NCBI GenBank assembly: GCA_050302175.1
Contig: JBNLAN010000004.1
Coordinates: 1 to 18,109 of the forward strand
DNA length: 18,109 bases
Reading direction: 5' to 3'
DNA from: JBNLAN01 sp050302175
GTDB lineage: Bacteria > Pseudomonadota > Zetaproteobacteria > Mariprofundales > Mariprofundaceae
The notes under the pieces are model-generated. The model ran no database searches, was not told where the DNA came from, and worked only from the letters and a program-made list of their open reading frames with translations. A program made the translations under genes and the position numbers. Shown in pieces: positions 1-9,100 of the stretch; within the stretch, counting starts at the first letter, position 1; each line of letters starts with the position of its first letter.

Positions 1-464
1 ATATTCACGTGATGGCGGGTAAAGCTCGAAGTGCGGATGCGGATGCCCTGCTCCAGTGCCTCCTGGCCGAGATAAGCGCCCCAGTTCCAGGCAGCCACGA
101 TCACGTGCACCTTAAGATTGTCGGCGCGCAGGCCCATGCCCTCAGAACCGTAAAAAACCATCGGGCGCAGATAGGCGGAATCAAGGTTGTTTTCCTTCAC
201 CGCGGCGATCTGCGCAGCGTTGAGTTCATCCTTACCGAACGGCATCGGCATATTCATGATTTTGGCGGAGCGGAACAGGCGATCGGTATGCTCCTGCAGG
301 CGGAAGATCGCCGTACCTTGATCGGCATGGTAGGCGCGCACGCCTTCGAACACGCCCATGCCGTAATGCAGGGTGTGAGTGAGCACATGCACTTTCGCAT
401 CCCGCCAGGGAACCATCTCCCCATCGAACCAGATAACTCCGTCACGATCTGCAAAGTTTGTCAT
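1..464 (-). CDS. ilvE: Branched-chain amino acid aminotransferase, N-terminal part (cut by window edge)
   Basis: The gene encodes the PLP-dependent transaminase that performs the last step of valine, leucine and isoleucine synthesis (2-oxo acid plus glutamate) in the cytoplasm. The visible 154 residues match IlvE of fold type IV: IWFDGEMVPWRDAKVHV at residues 11-27, LHYGMGVFEGVRAY at 32-45, YLRPMVFYGSEGMG at 98-111 and WGAYLGQEALEQGI at 128-141. The catalytic lysine lies further on and is outside the window, so activity cannot be judged. The ATG at 462-464 is preceded by GGAG with a spacing of about 8 bases. The gene starts 34 bases after the stop of glnE on the same strand, so the two are probably co-transcribed, linking glutamine synthetase control to a glutamate-using transaminase. 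The call is secure; the right gene border is well supported. Confidence 0.95.
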   Translation of the reverse strand, partial: MTNFADRDGVIWFDGEMVPWRDAKVHVLTHTLHYGMGVFEGVRAYHADQGTAIFRLQEHTDRLFRSAKIMNMPMPFGKDELNAAQIAAVKENNLDSAYLRPMVFYGSEGMGLRADNLKVHVIVAAWNWGAYLGQEALEQGIRIRTSSFTRHHVN

Positions 465-498
465 GTCTCTACTCCATCTTTCTCATTCGGCGCGAACC

Positions 499-3249
499 TT
501 ACGCCAGCAACGCCAGAAACAGCCCGCGCACTTTCTGCATACGCTCGCGCAACTCCGCCACGCTCCTGATCGGCGCATGCCGGCGCAGCGTTTCCCACTG
601 CGATGCCGCATCGTCGGCGGGCAATCTTGCGGGCGATTCCCAGAGCTGTACGCGCAGGGTGTTTTCCATCTGCCGGTAGGCGCGGAAGGTCTCGGCCAGA
701 AACTCTGCGGCCTCCTTCCAGGCCCGAGGTGCGGAATCAGGCAGATGCAGGAATGTGTCCAGCGTGCCCGTTTCGTGCCCCCCGAAAGCAAGGCGTGCAT
801 ACTGCGACAGGAACTCGATATCGACAAGACCGCCCTCGTCCTGCTTGATGTTGATCAGATCGGCATCCTTGCTGGCAAGATGCTCGAACATCTTCTGCCG
901 CATAGCGAGCACATCGGCCTTCAGTTGCGCTGAGTCGCGCGGCATGGCGATCACCTCATCCACCACCGCCATAATCTCAGCCCGGGCAGCCTCCGGCCCG
1001 GTAATGGCACGTGCCCGGCACAGCGCCTGATGCTCCCAGGTCTGCGCCTCCTCAAGCTGATACTCACGAAAGGCCTGGATCGTGGTGACCAGAACACCTG
1101 AATCGCCGCTTGGCCTGAGGCGCGCGTCAAACTCGAACCCGGCGCCGAATGGCGGTTGCGTGGTCAAGTGCTGAATCATGCGGCGGCCCAGCCGCTGTGC
1201 CCATTCGCGCAGATTCTTCCCCTTCGGGCCTTCAGCCGTGGGATCATCGCTCACCAGCACGAAAACCATATCGAGATCGGACATCAATCCCATCGACTGA
1301 CTGCCATGTTTTCCGAAGGCCAAACAGACGAAGGGGAACTCCTGCGGCAACCCGAATTGATGCAGGGCAAGACGCAGGCAGGCGCGGGTGACCGCATCGG
1401 CAGTATCGGAAAGCCAGCGACCAATCTCTTCCGGCCTGCTTGCATCCACCGCCACATCCATGGCACAGGTGAGCCGCGCCTGATCAATCAGCCGCCCGAA
1501 ATCGGCCAGAAAACTCTCCTCGCCGATCTTTGCCGCATCCAGCGCATCGAGCTTGCCGATGATCCTGTGGATGCGCGCTTCGCCCTTGCCCTTCTCCAGC
1601 GGCCACTCCAGCCATGAGGGATCGGTCGCCACGTGCCGGGCAATATAACGGCTGGCGGAGAGCACGCCGATCAGCCAGCGCAACACGCCCTCGTTGGTGG
1701 CCAGAAGATCCACCCAGGTGGCACGCCCGGCGATGCGGACCAATAACTCGGCGAAATACTCCACCGCCTGCACGCCGTTGGCATCCCTGCACCACTCGGG
1801 CATGGCAATATCGAGAATGCGTGCTACCTCACCGTAGCTACGCTCGGGAAGCAGCCCGCGGGTGAGATGCATCCTGATCTGGGCAAGGGCTGCGGCGATT
1901 CGTTTTTGACCATCCTCATCAAAAAGCTGGCAATGCCCAACACACTCGGATTCGCTCATATCCAGCCACGAGTGGCTTTCAGCTGCCGTCGAAACCACAT
2001 CGGCAAATTGCAAATCAAACAGTTTGCGTACATGCAAAGCCTGCTTACTCATCTCGGCATCGACATCGGACAGCTCCAGCACGGCAGTGAGATAATCGCG
2101 ATAATCCTCCGGCAACTTGTGGGTCTGTTCGCCATTTCGCGCCTGCACCGCATGCTCGATGCGGCGCCAGAAACGGTATGCATCTCTCAAATTGACCGCA
2201 TCTTCCGCCTCAACCACGCCATATTCACTCAACTTTTCCAGCGCCTGCATGGAGGGCTGAACCCGTAGTGCTTCATTGCGGCCGGCATGCAAAAGCTGGA
2301 AGGACTGGATGAAAAACTCGATTTCGCGAATGCCGCCGCTGCCGCGCTTCACATCAAAACCGGACTCGATGGTATGGTTGCCGGCCTGTTTATCGATCCT
2401 TCGCTTCATCTCGGCCAGCGCCTGAATGGTGGTGTAATCGAGATAACGGCGGAAGACAAAGGGGCGCACGCCTTCAATAAAGGCGTTACCAAGCTCCATA
2501 TCCCCCGCCACCGGACGCGCCTTCAGCAGCATGGCCCGTTCCCAGGTCTGACCGTAATCCTCATAGGCGCCGAGCGTCTCTTCCAGCGACAGGCAGATTG
2601 GCGCTGCATCACCGCCCGGGCGCAGACGCATATCCATCGGCCACACCTGCCCATCGGCCGTGCGCTCGCTCATCAATTTAATCAGCATTCGCGACAGATG
2701 CGCATAATACTCTTTGGCAGAAAGACTCTTACGCCCATCACTTACCGCATCTTCCGGTGCATCGTAGATAAACAGCAAATCGACATCGGAGCCCAGATTC
2801 AGTTCCCGCCCGCCAAGCTTGCCGAGCCCAATCACCGAGAACCGCCCTCCAGGCAGCACTCCGAAACGCGGTTGCAGAAGATTTTCTGCCATCTTGAGTG
2901 AGGCGAACAGCAGGCCTCCGGCCCACACTGCCAGTGCTCGCGCCGAAACCTCAATATCGCCGTGCAGACCGAGCTCCCACCACAGCAAATGACGCATACC
3001 ACGGCACTTGGCGATGCGCAGCTCGCGCATACAGGCTTCGACATCACCGTTTTCCAGCTCAGGGCACCAGCGCGGGCCCTCATCCGGCAAAGCTGCCTTC
3101 TCTAGCGGACGAAACAGCTGAAAGCACTCCTCTTTTGATACTTCGCGTAAAAGCTGCACAAACAGAGGGGAGTGATCGCAAAGCCTGCGAATATTTTTTT
3201 GTTGATCCGGCAGTATCTGCGTCAGGTTTTCAGGCGATAAATCAAGCAT
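499..3249 (-). CDS. glnE: Bifunctional glutamine synthetase adenylyltransferase/adenylyl-removing enzyme
   Basis: GlnE attaches AMP to, and removes it from, glutamine synthetase according to nitrogen status signalled by PII. The protein has 916 residues, close to the usual length. Two nucleotidyltransferase halves are visible. The N-terminal adenylyl-removing half has GLGKLGGRELNLGSDVDLLF at 141-160 (metal ligands D155, D157), DMRLRPGGDAAPI at 206-218 and a GSGGIREIEFFIQ stretch at 303-315. The C-terminal adenylylating half has AFGKHGSQSMGLMSDLDMVF at 644-663 (D658, D660), FDARLRPSGDSGVLV at 707-721 and DEGGLVDIEFLSQ at 804-816. Both acidic pairs are intact, so both activities should be present. 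The ATG at 3247-3249 has GAGG just upstream. It is divergent from mlaF and is followed by ilvE. Long open frames on the opposite strand here are codon-bias shadows. Confidence 0.97.
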   Translation of the reverse strand: MLDLSPENLTQILPDQQKNIRRLCDHSPLFVQLLREVSKEECFQLFRPLEKAALPDEGPRWCPELENGDVEACMRELRIAKCRGMRHLLWWELGLHGDIEVSARALAVWAGGLLFASLKMAENLLQPRFGVLPGGRFSVIGLGKLGGRELNLGSDVDLLFIYDAPEDAVSDGRKSLSAKEYYAHLSRMLIKLMSERTADGQVWPMDMRLRPGGDAAPICLSLEETLGAYEDYGQTWERAMLLKARPVAGDMELGNAFIEGVRPFVFRRYLDYTTIQALAEMKRRIDKQAGNHTIESGFDVKRGSGGIREIEFFIQSFQLLHAGRNEALRVQPSMQALEKLSEYGVVEAEDAVNLRDAYRFWRRIEHAVQARNGEQTHKLPEDYRDYLTAVLELSDVDAEMSKQALHVRKLFDLQFADVVSTAAESHSWLDMSESECVGHCQLFDEDGQKRIAAALAQIRMHLTRGLLPERSYGEVARILDIAMPEWCRDANGVQAVEYFAELLVRIAGRATWVDLLATNEGVLRWLIGVLSASRYIARHVATDPSWLEWPLEKGKGEARIHRIIGKLDALDAAKIGEESFLADFGRLIDQARLTCAMDVAVDASRPEEIGRWLSDTADAVTRACLRLALHQFGLPQEFPFVCLAFGKHGSQSMGLMSDLDMVFVLVSDDPTAEGPKGKNLREWAQRLGRRMIQHLTTQPPFGAGFEFDARLRPSGDSGVLVTTIQAFREYQLEEAQTWEHQALCRARAITGPEAARAEIMAVVDEVIAMPRDSAQLKADVLAMRQKMFEHLASKDADLINIKQDEGGLVDIEFLSQYARLAFGGHETGTLDTFLHLPDSAPRAWKEAAEFLAETFRAYRQMENTLRVQLWESPARLPADDAASQWETLRRHAPIRSVAELRERMQKVRGLFLALLA

Positions 3250-3319
3250 TGCCTCACTCTAGCCGATAATTTTTCGCAGGCCATGGTGCAAACTCTGACG
3301 ACAAGCTATATTGCGCCCT
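3250..3319. promoter_or_regulatory. Divergent intergenic region between glnE and mlaF
   Basis: This 70-base gap must hold the start signals of both glnE (leftward) and probably mlaF (rightward). On the plus strand TATATT at 3307-3312 is a one-mismatch -10 box ending seven bases before the mlaF ATG at 3320; no good -35 box is seen 16-18 bases before it. On the minus strand a weak pair (TTGCAC and TATCGG, 17 bases apart) precedes glnE. Neither prediction is strong; only the divergent arrangement is certain. Confidence 0.35.
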
Positions 3320-4174
3320 ATGTCAAAATCCCATAAGGCAAATGCGGCCCATGATGCAAACGTGGTATTGCAGGCAGAAGGTCTGACCAAGCGTTTTGAT
3401 GATCTTACGGCGCTAAACAAAATCGATCTCAGCATTCGCAGGAATGCCATCACCGCTGTCATGGGTGGCTCTGGCTCCGGTAAAACCACGCTACTGCGAC
3501 TGCTGGCGGCGCTCGACCCGCCCACGGCAGGACATGTGTGGTTTGGTGGCGAGGACCTCGCACAAGTAAGTCGCAAACGTTTGTATGAGCTACGTGAGCA
3601 AATGGGCATGGTGTTTCAGTATTCGGCACTGTTGAATTCGCTGAACGTATTCGAAAATGTAGCTTTTGCACTACGCGAACATACCGAGCTCGATGAAGAG
3701 GTGATTCGTACCATGGTCACCATGAAGCTCGAACAGGTGGGCTTGCGCGGATTTGAACGGCTAATGCCATCTCAACTCTCCGGAGGCATGGCCAAACGCG
3801 TGGCCTTTGCCCGCGCACTGGCCATGGATCCGCAAGTGGTATTTTTCGACGAGCCCACTTCCGGCCTGGATCCGATTTCCGCAGGCGTAGTCGCGCAGTT
3901 GATTCATGATTTCACGCACAAAACACGCCTGACTTCTGTTGTGGTGACGCATGACGTGCAAGCAGGCCTTGGCATTGCCGACCATGTGATCCTGTTATGG
4001 CAAGGCGAAATCATTGCCGAAGGCTCCGCAGATGACATCCGCAACAACAGCGATGAGCGTGTGCGCCAATTTATCGAAGGACGACCCGACGGGCCCATTC
4101 CATTCTCACGCAGCAAGACCGCCTACATCGACGATCTTTTGCACAAGCCCGGAACTGTGAGGTTGCGTAAATGA
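3320..4174 (+). CDS. mlaF: Phospholipid ABC transporter ATP-binding subunit MlaF
   Basis: This is the ATPase of the Mla system, which moves phospholipids between the outer and inner membranes and maintains outer-membrane lipid asymmetry. The 284-residue protein has all ABC motifs: Walker A GGSGSGKT at 49-56, Q-loop Q100 in VFQYSALLNSL, signature LSGGM at 153-157 (the form typical of MlaF), Walker B ending in D177-E178, and H-loop H211 in VVTHD. I chose ATG 3320 over an in-frame TTG at 3311; neither has a clear ribosome binding site. The last four bases overlap the start of mlaE (ATGA), as expected for coupled subunits. The C-terminal tail is longer than the usual ABC core; in E. coli this region docks MlaB, but no mlaB is present here. 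Confidence 0.95.
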   Translation: MSKSHKANAAHDANVVLQAEGLTKRFDDLTALNKIDLSIRRNAITAVMGGSGSGKTTLLRLLAALDPPTAGHVWFGGEDLAQVSRKRLYELREQMGMVFQYSALLNSLNVFENVAFALREHTELDEEVIRTMVTMKLEQVGLRGFERLMPSQLSGGMAKRVAFARALAMDPQVVFFDEPTSGLDPISAGVVAQLIHDFTHKTRLTSVVVTHDVQAGLGIADHVILLWQGEIIAEGSADDIRNNSDERVRQFIEGRPDGPIPFSRSKTAYIDDLLHKPGTVRLRK

Positions 4175-4950
4175 CCGCTATTACCAACGTTTTCGGCATG
4201 CTCGGACGCCGTTTCCTCACCATTATCGACAAACTTGGCGATACCACGACCCTGAACAGCCGGGCACTGGCGCTTTTGTTTGTAAAACCGTGGCAAGGCA
4301 AACACTTCGTGCTGCAGATGTATGCGCTGGGTGTGGGCTCGCTCGCCATCATCGCCATCACCGGTGCTTTCACCGGCATGGTGCTGGCTCTGCAGGGCTA
4401 CTACACACTGGCCAAATTCGGCTCGGAATCTCTGCTCGGCTCAGCAGTGGCGCTCTCAGTTATCCGCGAACTAGGACCTGTGCTGGGGTCTTTGATGATT
4501 ACAGGCCGCGCCGGCTCATCTATTACCGCAGAGATCGGCATCATGCGCGTTACCGAGCAGGTGGATGCACTGGAGATGATGGCGGTGAATCCACATCAGA
4601 GAATTCTGCTGCCACGCATTGTCGCCACCACACTATCGGTGCCGTTACTGGTTTTCATTTTCGACATTGTCGCCATCGCCGCTTCCTATGTGATCGGAGT
4701 GGACATGCTTGGTGTGAATCGCGGTGCCTTCTTTGCAGAGATGCAGGCATTCGTCGACAACGAAGACATCTATGTTGGCGCCATCAAAGGCGTCGCATTC
4801 GGATTTTTGATCGGGATCATCTGTACCTATCTCGGTTATCGGGCCGTACCCACCACCGAGGGTGTGGCCAAAGCAACCACGCAGGCGGTGGTGATCGCAT
4901 CCGTATCCATTCTGGTTATGGACTACGTGCTGGCATCATTCTTCTTGTGA
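4171..4950 (+). CDS. mlaE: Phospholipid ABC transporter permease MlaE
   Basis: This is the inner-membrane permease of the Mla complex, a dimer that binds two MlaF subunits and a hexamer of MlaD. Its 259 residues match the family length of about 260. Hydrophobic segments lie at about 55-77, 88-112, 146-180, 200-220 and 236-258. The family hallmark GRAGSSITAEIGIMRVTEQ occupies 112-130 and is followed by DALEMMAVNP, the coupling-helix region contacting the ATPase. The start codon overlaps the mlaF stop codon (ATGA at 4171-4174), implying translational coupling; mlaD follows 16 bases after the stop. The assignment is secure. Confidence 0.95.
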   Translation: MTAITNVFGMLGRRFLTIIDKLGDTTTLNSRALALLFVKPWQGKHFVLQMYALGVGSLAIIAITGAFTGMVLALQGYYTLAKFGSESLLGSAVALSVIRELGPVLGSLMITGRAGSSITAEIGIMRVTEQVDALEMMAVNPHQRILLPRIVATTLSVPLLVFIFDIVAIAASYVIGVDMLGVNRGAFFAEMQAFVDNEDIYVGAIKGVAFGFLIGIICTYLGYRAVPTTEGVAKATTQAVVIASVSILVMDYVLASFFL

Positions 4951-4966
4951 ATAAAAGGAAACAAAC

Positions 4967-5413
4967 ATGGGCTCATACAAACGCATTGAAATCATCGTAG
5001 GAATTTTCGTCTTCGCGGGCATTTTCAGTATTGTCGTTATGGCGCTGAAAATCGGCGAGGTCGGCGGCTTCGGCACTTCCGGCTATACGCTGGAGGCCAC
5101 ATTCAGCGATGCCGGCGGCATGCGTGCCGGCGCTGACGTCATGATCGCAGGCGTAGTAGTCGGCCGCGTCGATGATGTGGAATTGATTAACAACGAAACG
5201 GCCAAGCTGACCCTGCGCATTAACAATGGCATCGACATCACTTCCGATGCGATCGCCTCGGTTCGCACCAAAGGCTTTATCGGCGATCGCTACATTCGCA
5301 TTTCACAAGGCGCGGATGAGGAGTTTCTCAAACCGAAGCAGGAGATCGAAGAGACCGAATCGGCGATCAATTTCGAGGATCTTGTCAGCAAATACATCTT
5401 TACCTCGCAATAG
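4967..5413 (+). CDS. mlaD: Phospholipid ABC transporter substrate-binding protein MlaD (MCE domain)
   Basis: MlaD is anchored in the inner membrane and forms a hexameric periplasmic ring through which lipid passes between MlaC and MlaE. The sequence shows an N-terminal membrane anchor at about 7-28 and one MCE domain at about 39-115, with FSDAGGMRAGADVMIAGVVV at 46-65 and FIGDRYIRIS at 104-113. The length of 148 residues is shorter than E. coli MlaD (183), because the tail after the MCE domain is short. AAAGGA at 4954-4959 lies seven bases before the ATG. The gene sits between mlaE and mlaC in the standard order. Confidence 0.94.
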   Translation: MGSYKRIEIIVGIFVFAGIFSIVVMALKIGEVGGFGTSGYTLEATFSDAGGMRAGADVMIAGVVVGRVDDVELINNETAKLTLRINNGIDITSDAIASVRTKGFIGDRYIRISQGADEEFLKPKQEIEETESAINFEDLVSKYIFTSQ

Positions 5414-5420
5414 GCAGAGC

Positions 5421-5440
5421 GGGGGTACCACACCCCCTTT
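5421..5440 (+). terminator. Hairpin between mlaD and mlaC, possible partial terminator or processing site
   Basis: GGGGGT (5421-5426) pairs perfectly with ACCCCC (5432-5437) around a five-base loop, followed only by TTT and then GGCG. It begins seven bases after the mlaD stop codon. The U tract is too short for an efficient intrinsic terminator, so partial termination or a stop to 3' exonucleases, giving different amounts of MlaD and MlaC, is more likely. This reading is inference. Confidence 0.4.
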
Positions 5441-5525
5441 GGCGTGCAATCCACACACCTGCCCTGATGGCGTGAGCGTATTACACTGAACATATTCGAT
5501 ATTTAAGACATTCAAAGGAGAAAAC

Positions 5526-6143
5526 ATGAAAATCGCACGTATCCTTCCATTGATATTCGCAGCACTGCTGGCGGCTCCGGCATTTGCCGCACAGGCAGTA
5601 GAGACGCCACCCAAAACCGTCATTCAGCAGAGTCTGGACGGTATTCTGGGAATATTGGATGTGCGACAGGACAAGGAAAAACTCTCCGGTGACGATCGCG
5701 CTAAAATCCGCAAGGTGCTGGACAATCGCTTCGACTATGGGGAGATGGCCAAACGCAGCCTGGGCTCCCCCTGGCGTAGCCTGGATGCAGCCGGGAAAAA
5801 ACATTTCACCATGCTTTTTCAGGATCTGCTGGAGCGCTCTTACGGTAACCGCCTGGCCAAAGAGTATCACAATCAGAAAATGATCATTTCGGACCCGGTC
5901 GAAAAGAATGATAAGGTCAAGATCAGCGTCGATGCCGTAGATGAGCAAAAAACCATCCCCATGGAGTTCTACCTCTACCAGACCCCAACCGGTTGGCAGG
6001 TTTACAATATCGTCATTGAAGGGGTGAGCCTCATCAGCACTTTCCGCACCGACTTCAAGGCACAGGTTGAGAAAGATGGTCTCGATGGACTGATCAAGGC
6101 CCTCGAGGAAAAAGTTGAGAAACTGAAAAAAGAAGAAGGCTGA
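5526..6143 (+). CDS. mlaC: Periplasmic phospholipid-binding protein MlaC
   Basis: MlaC is the soluble shuttle that carries a phospholipid across the periplasm between the outer-membrane MlaA complex and the inner-membrane MlaFEDB complex. The 205-residue product has a clear Sec signal peptide (MKIARILPLIFAALLAAPAF, cut after about A21) and the MlaC/Ttg2D core: RFDYGEMAKRSLGSPWRSL at about 68-86, FQDLLERSYGNRL at about 98-110, TGWQVYNIVIEGVSLI at about 154-169. A near-perfect AAAGGAG at 5514-5520 lies five bases before ATG, so this gene has stronger translation signals than its neighbours, in keeping with a soluble protein needed in excess. The 112-base gap after mlaD carries a hairpin. MlaA is not in this window. 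Confidence 0.95.
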   Translation: MKIARILPLIFAALLAAPAFAAQAVETPPKTVIQQSLDGILGILDVRQDKEKLSGDDRAKIRKVLDNRFDYGEMAKRSLGSPWRSLDAAGKKHFTMLFQDLLERSYGNRLAKEYHNQKMIISDPVEKNDKVKISVDAVDEQKTIPMEFYLYQTPTGWQVYNIVIEGVSLISTFRTDFKAQVEKDGLDGLIKALEEKVEKLKKEEG

Positions 6144-6174
6144 GAGTGCCCACCGACCCGGCACCGTTTCCCTA

Positions 6175-9100
6175 ATGCTGACTTATGATGGCTTTTGTAC
6201 CGCACTGAAATATTGTCGGCGCATTTTTCTGATGTTGATGCTGGCCTTAAGTGTGCTGGCTTCAATTGCCTACTGGAATGCGCCAAGCCTTGATACTGTC
6301 AAGCCTGAGCTGGAAAGCCTGCTCAAACAGGAACTGCAACTGGACTCCCTGGAGCTGGGTAACCTCTCATGGTACTGGCTGGGTTATATTTGGGTCGAAA
6401 CAGACCGAATATCTTTGACCTCACGCGATGGGAAAGTGGCACTCGAAAATGCGGAGCTTGGAGTACGCATTGGCTTCTGGCGGCTTGTGTTCGGGGACTT
6501 TGTGCCAGAGCAGCTTCGCATTACAGACGGCTCCATCAAAATCGACCTCACGACAACCTCAACCGAAGAAACCGATCTGCCGGCACTGCCGGGTATCAGC
6601 ATCAGCCTTGAAAATATTCATCTGACCTGGAAATCGCCTCATGGAAGTGGTGAAACCGGCCTCGTTTCAGCATCCATCGACACATCCAACCGCTCTTGCA
6701 GTGTGCAAACACCAACCCTGCGCCTGAACACCACGCTGGATGAAGGTCTGCTGCCTGAAGAGTTGAAGTTCGACTTCAGCAGCACCCGTGAACTCCCCGC
6801 TTCAATCCGTTCCCATTTCGATGGCGACTTTTCCGGCAAACTTGAGCTAACACGTAAACAACCAGAGCTATGGCAAATACTCGTGAGTCTTGATGCTGAA
6901 AAACCTGTCCGACTACCGGTCACACAGGAAATGCGCTTTGATTTCAAGAGCGTTGCCATAGAAGCCACTCTACAAGCCCCATCACCTTCATGGACACATT
7001 TCACTCCCAGCCTGCTGCGCATCAAAACACTGAAATGGAATTCGGAAAAGAGTAACGGCATCTTCAATGGGCAATGGCAAGATGGTGAACTCAAGTTGAC
7101 ACTGCAGCGCGGTGTGCTCTGGATGCCGGATTTATGGCGCTGGCTTAAACCGCTCGGTGGCTCCAGCTTTCATCAATGGCTCGATAAAATGCGTGGCGGA
7201 CGCGGCCATGACCTGACCGGAAACTTGAGCTTTGCATGGCCTGAACTGACCACACTCCCAACCCTGCAGCAACTGGCAGATATCCGGTATCATCTAACCG
7301 CAAAACTAAGCACCGGAGATATTGCGCTTGGGCTGGGGGGGGACGACCTCACTGATATCAGCGCTCTGGTTGAGGTGAATCAGAATGGCTTGCATGCCAG
7401 CATCGAAAAAGCAGCCTTGCCGCACCATATTGGAACCATTCGTGGGGATCTCGATATCGCCTGGCAGGATCTGCTGCTTAATATTCACGGGCAGAGCACA
7501 TTCCGCCTGGCTCGCCTGCAACACTGGCTGACCCCTGACTCAGCAACGCCTCTCACCTGGATTGATGACGCTTCTGTTGGCGAGGTGAAAATCGTATGGG
7601 ACCCCGGTAAAGCGCATCCCGATTTTGCAACAGCCGTGATCTCCCCGTATAGCAGCTGGCAAGCAACCCTGTTTAATACGCCGATTCGCATGCAAAAGGG
7701 GAAGTTGCTCTGGCACCTCACTGATGGCATGCAGCTCAAGGGCATGCAGGTGGATGGCCCCACCATGCATGGTGTAGTCGACTTTACCGCAACACATAAC
7801 TGGGAGTTCAAGAGCCTGCAAGCCAAAGTGGAGGCCGAACTCGCCAGATTAACCTCCTATTACCATATCCCGATAGAACAACCCGAGGGTCGTTTGCAAG
7901 GAATCATTCGCTTCGGGGAGGGCGTCTCTGCCGACTTCAGCCTCAAGCAGAGCGGCTGGAACAACCTGCTCGGAAGCAACAAAAAAACCGGTGAACCTCT
8001 CTCCATCCATGCGCAAGGGGTGATCGAAGCGCATGAAAATTCGCACCGTCTGAAAATTGAAAGCATTCTGCCGGAGGGGGGAGCCATTACATTTTCTGGT
8101 GACGGACAACTTACAGACGCCCTCCTGCAGATCAATCTTCATAACCTGAAAGCTCCGGCTTTTGATGGAGACTTTGCACTTAACGTACCCTTTGATACCG
8201 CTTTGCCGATCGAGCTGAACGTAGCTGCCCACGCGATCGATCGTAATGGCTTCCCCACTGCAGACTCCAGCGACCCCACCTCTGCCGGAAGTGCATTGCC
8301 GTCGGGGCGTAAATGGAATCTACACACGACTATTGCAACCCTGACCTGGAATAAAACCGTCATGCACGATGTGTATGCGCAAATCATTGCTGATGCGGAA
8401 AAGTCAGCACATACACATATCAAGCGTCTGCAGGGCCCGGACCTGGAACTCTCCGATATTGATGCAAACCTTTCACTTACTGACAAAGGCGTTGTCGATA
8501 TCAGATCCGCATCGGCAAAAACCGGCCTGCAAACGCTTTTCGTATCCGGAAGCATGCGTCCTGTTAAATCCGGAAACGGGATGCACTGGAATGGTTTTGC
8601 ACAGCTTTCGGGGGATTTCGGCGACCTGCTTTCCCGGTCGCAACTAAGTACAAAATTTCAAGGCGGAAAAATGCAGGCCCTGCTGGCCGGAGATGGCACA
8701 CTGCTCAATGGTTCCCCGTGGTGGCAGGATATTCGCGGCAGGTTGCGCTTACGCTCACAGGATGGCCGTGTGCTCGAAAGCGCACCACTTACCAAACTTC
8801 TGGCAATTACAAATCTTGCCGAATTACCGGCACGGCTTCTGGGAAGCTTTAACGATTTATATGGCTCGGGCATCCATTACCATCGACTGCAACTGGAATC
8901 GGAAATTAAAGGGAAAGATATTTCGATCAACTCCATCGTGATGCGCTCCTCAGCCATGGACATGGCCGGGCGAGGAAAAATCAATATGGAAAAGAACTCC
9001 ATCGACCTCGTATTGGTTTTCCGGCCCTTCCAGAATCTTGATGCCATTATCGGGGCCATCCCGATCGTACGCGACCTGTTTGGTGGTGCTGCACGTAGCC

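Noticed and set aside
9..3269. Several long open frames on the plus strand opposite glnE and ilvE (up to 204 codons, for example 2287-2901)
   Set aside because: They mirror the codon structure of a clearly real 916-residue GlnE and of IlvE, show no domain pattern and have no ribosome binding sites.
5481..6164. A 227-codon open frame opposite mlaC
   Set aside because: It is antisense to the well-supported mlaC gene and its translation is a low-complexity, leucine and phenylalanine rich shadow without family features.
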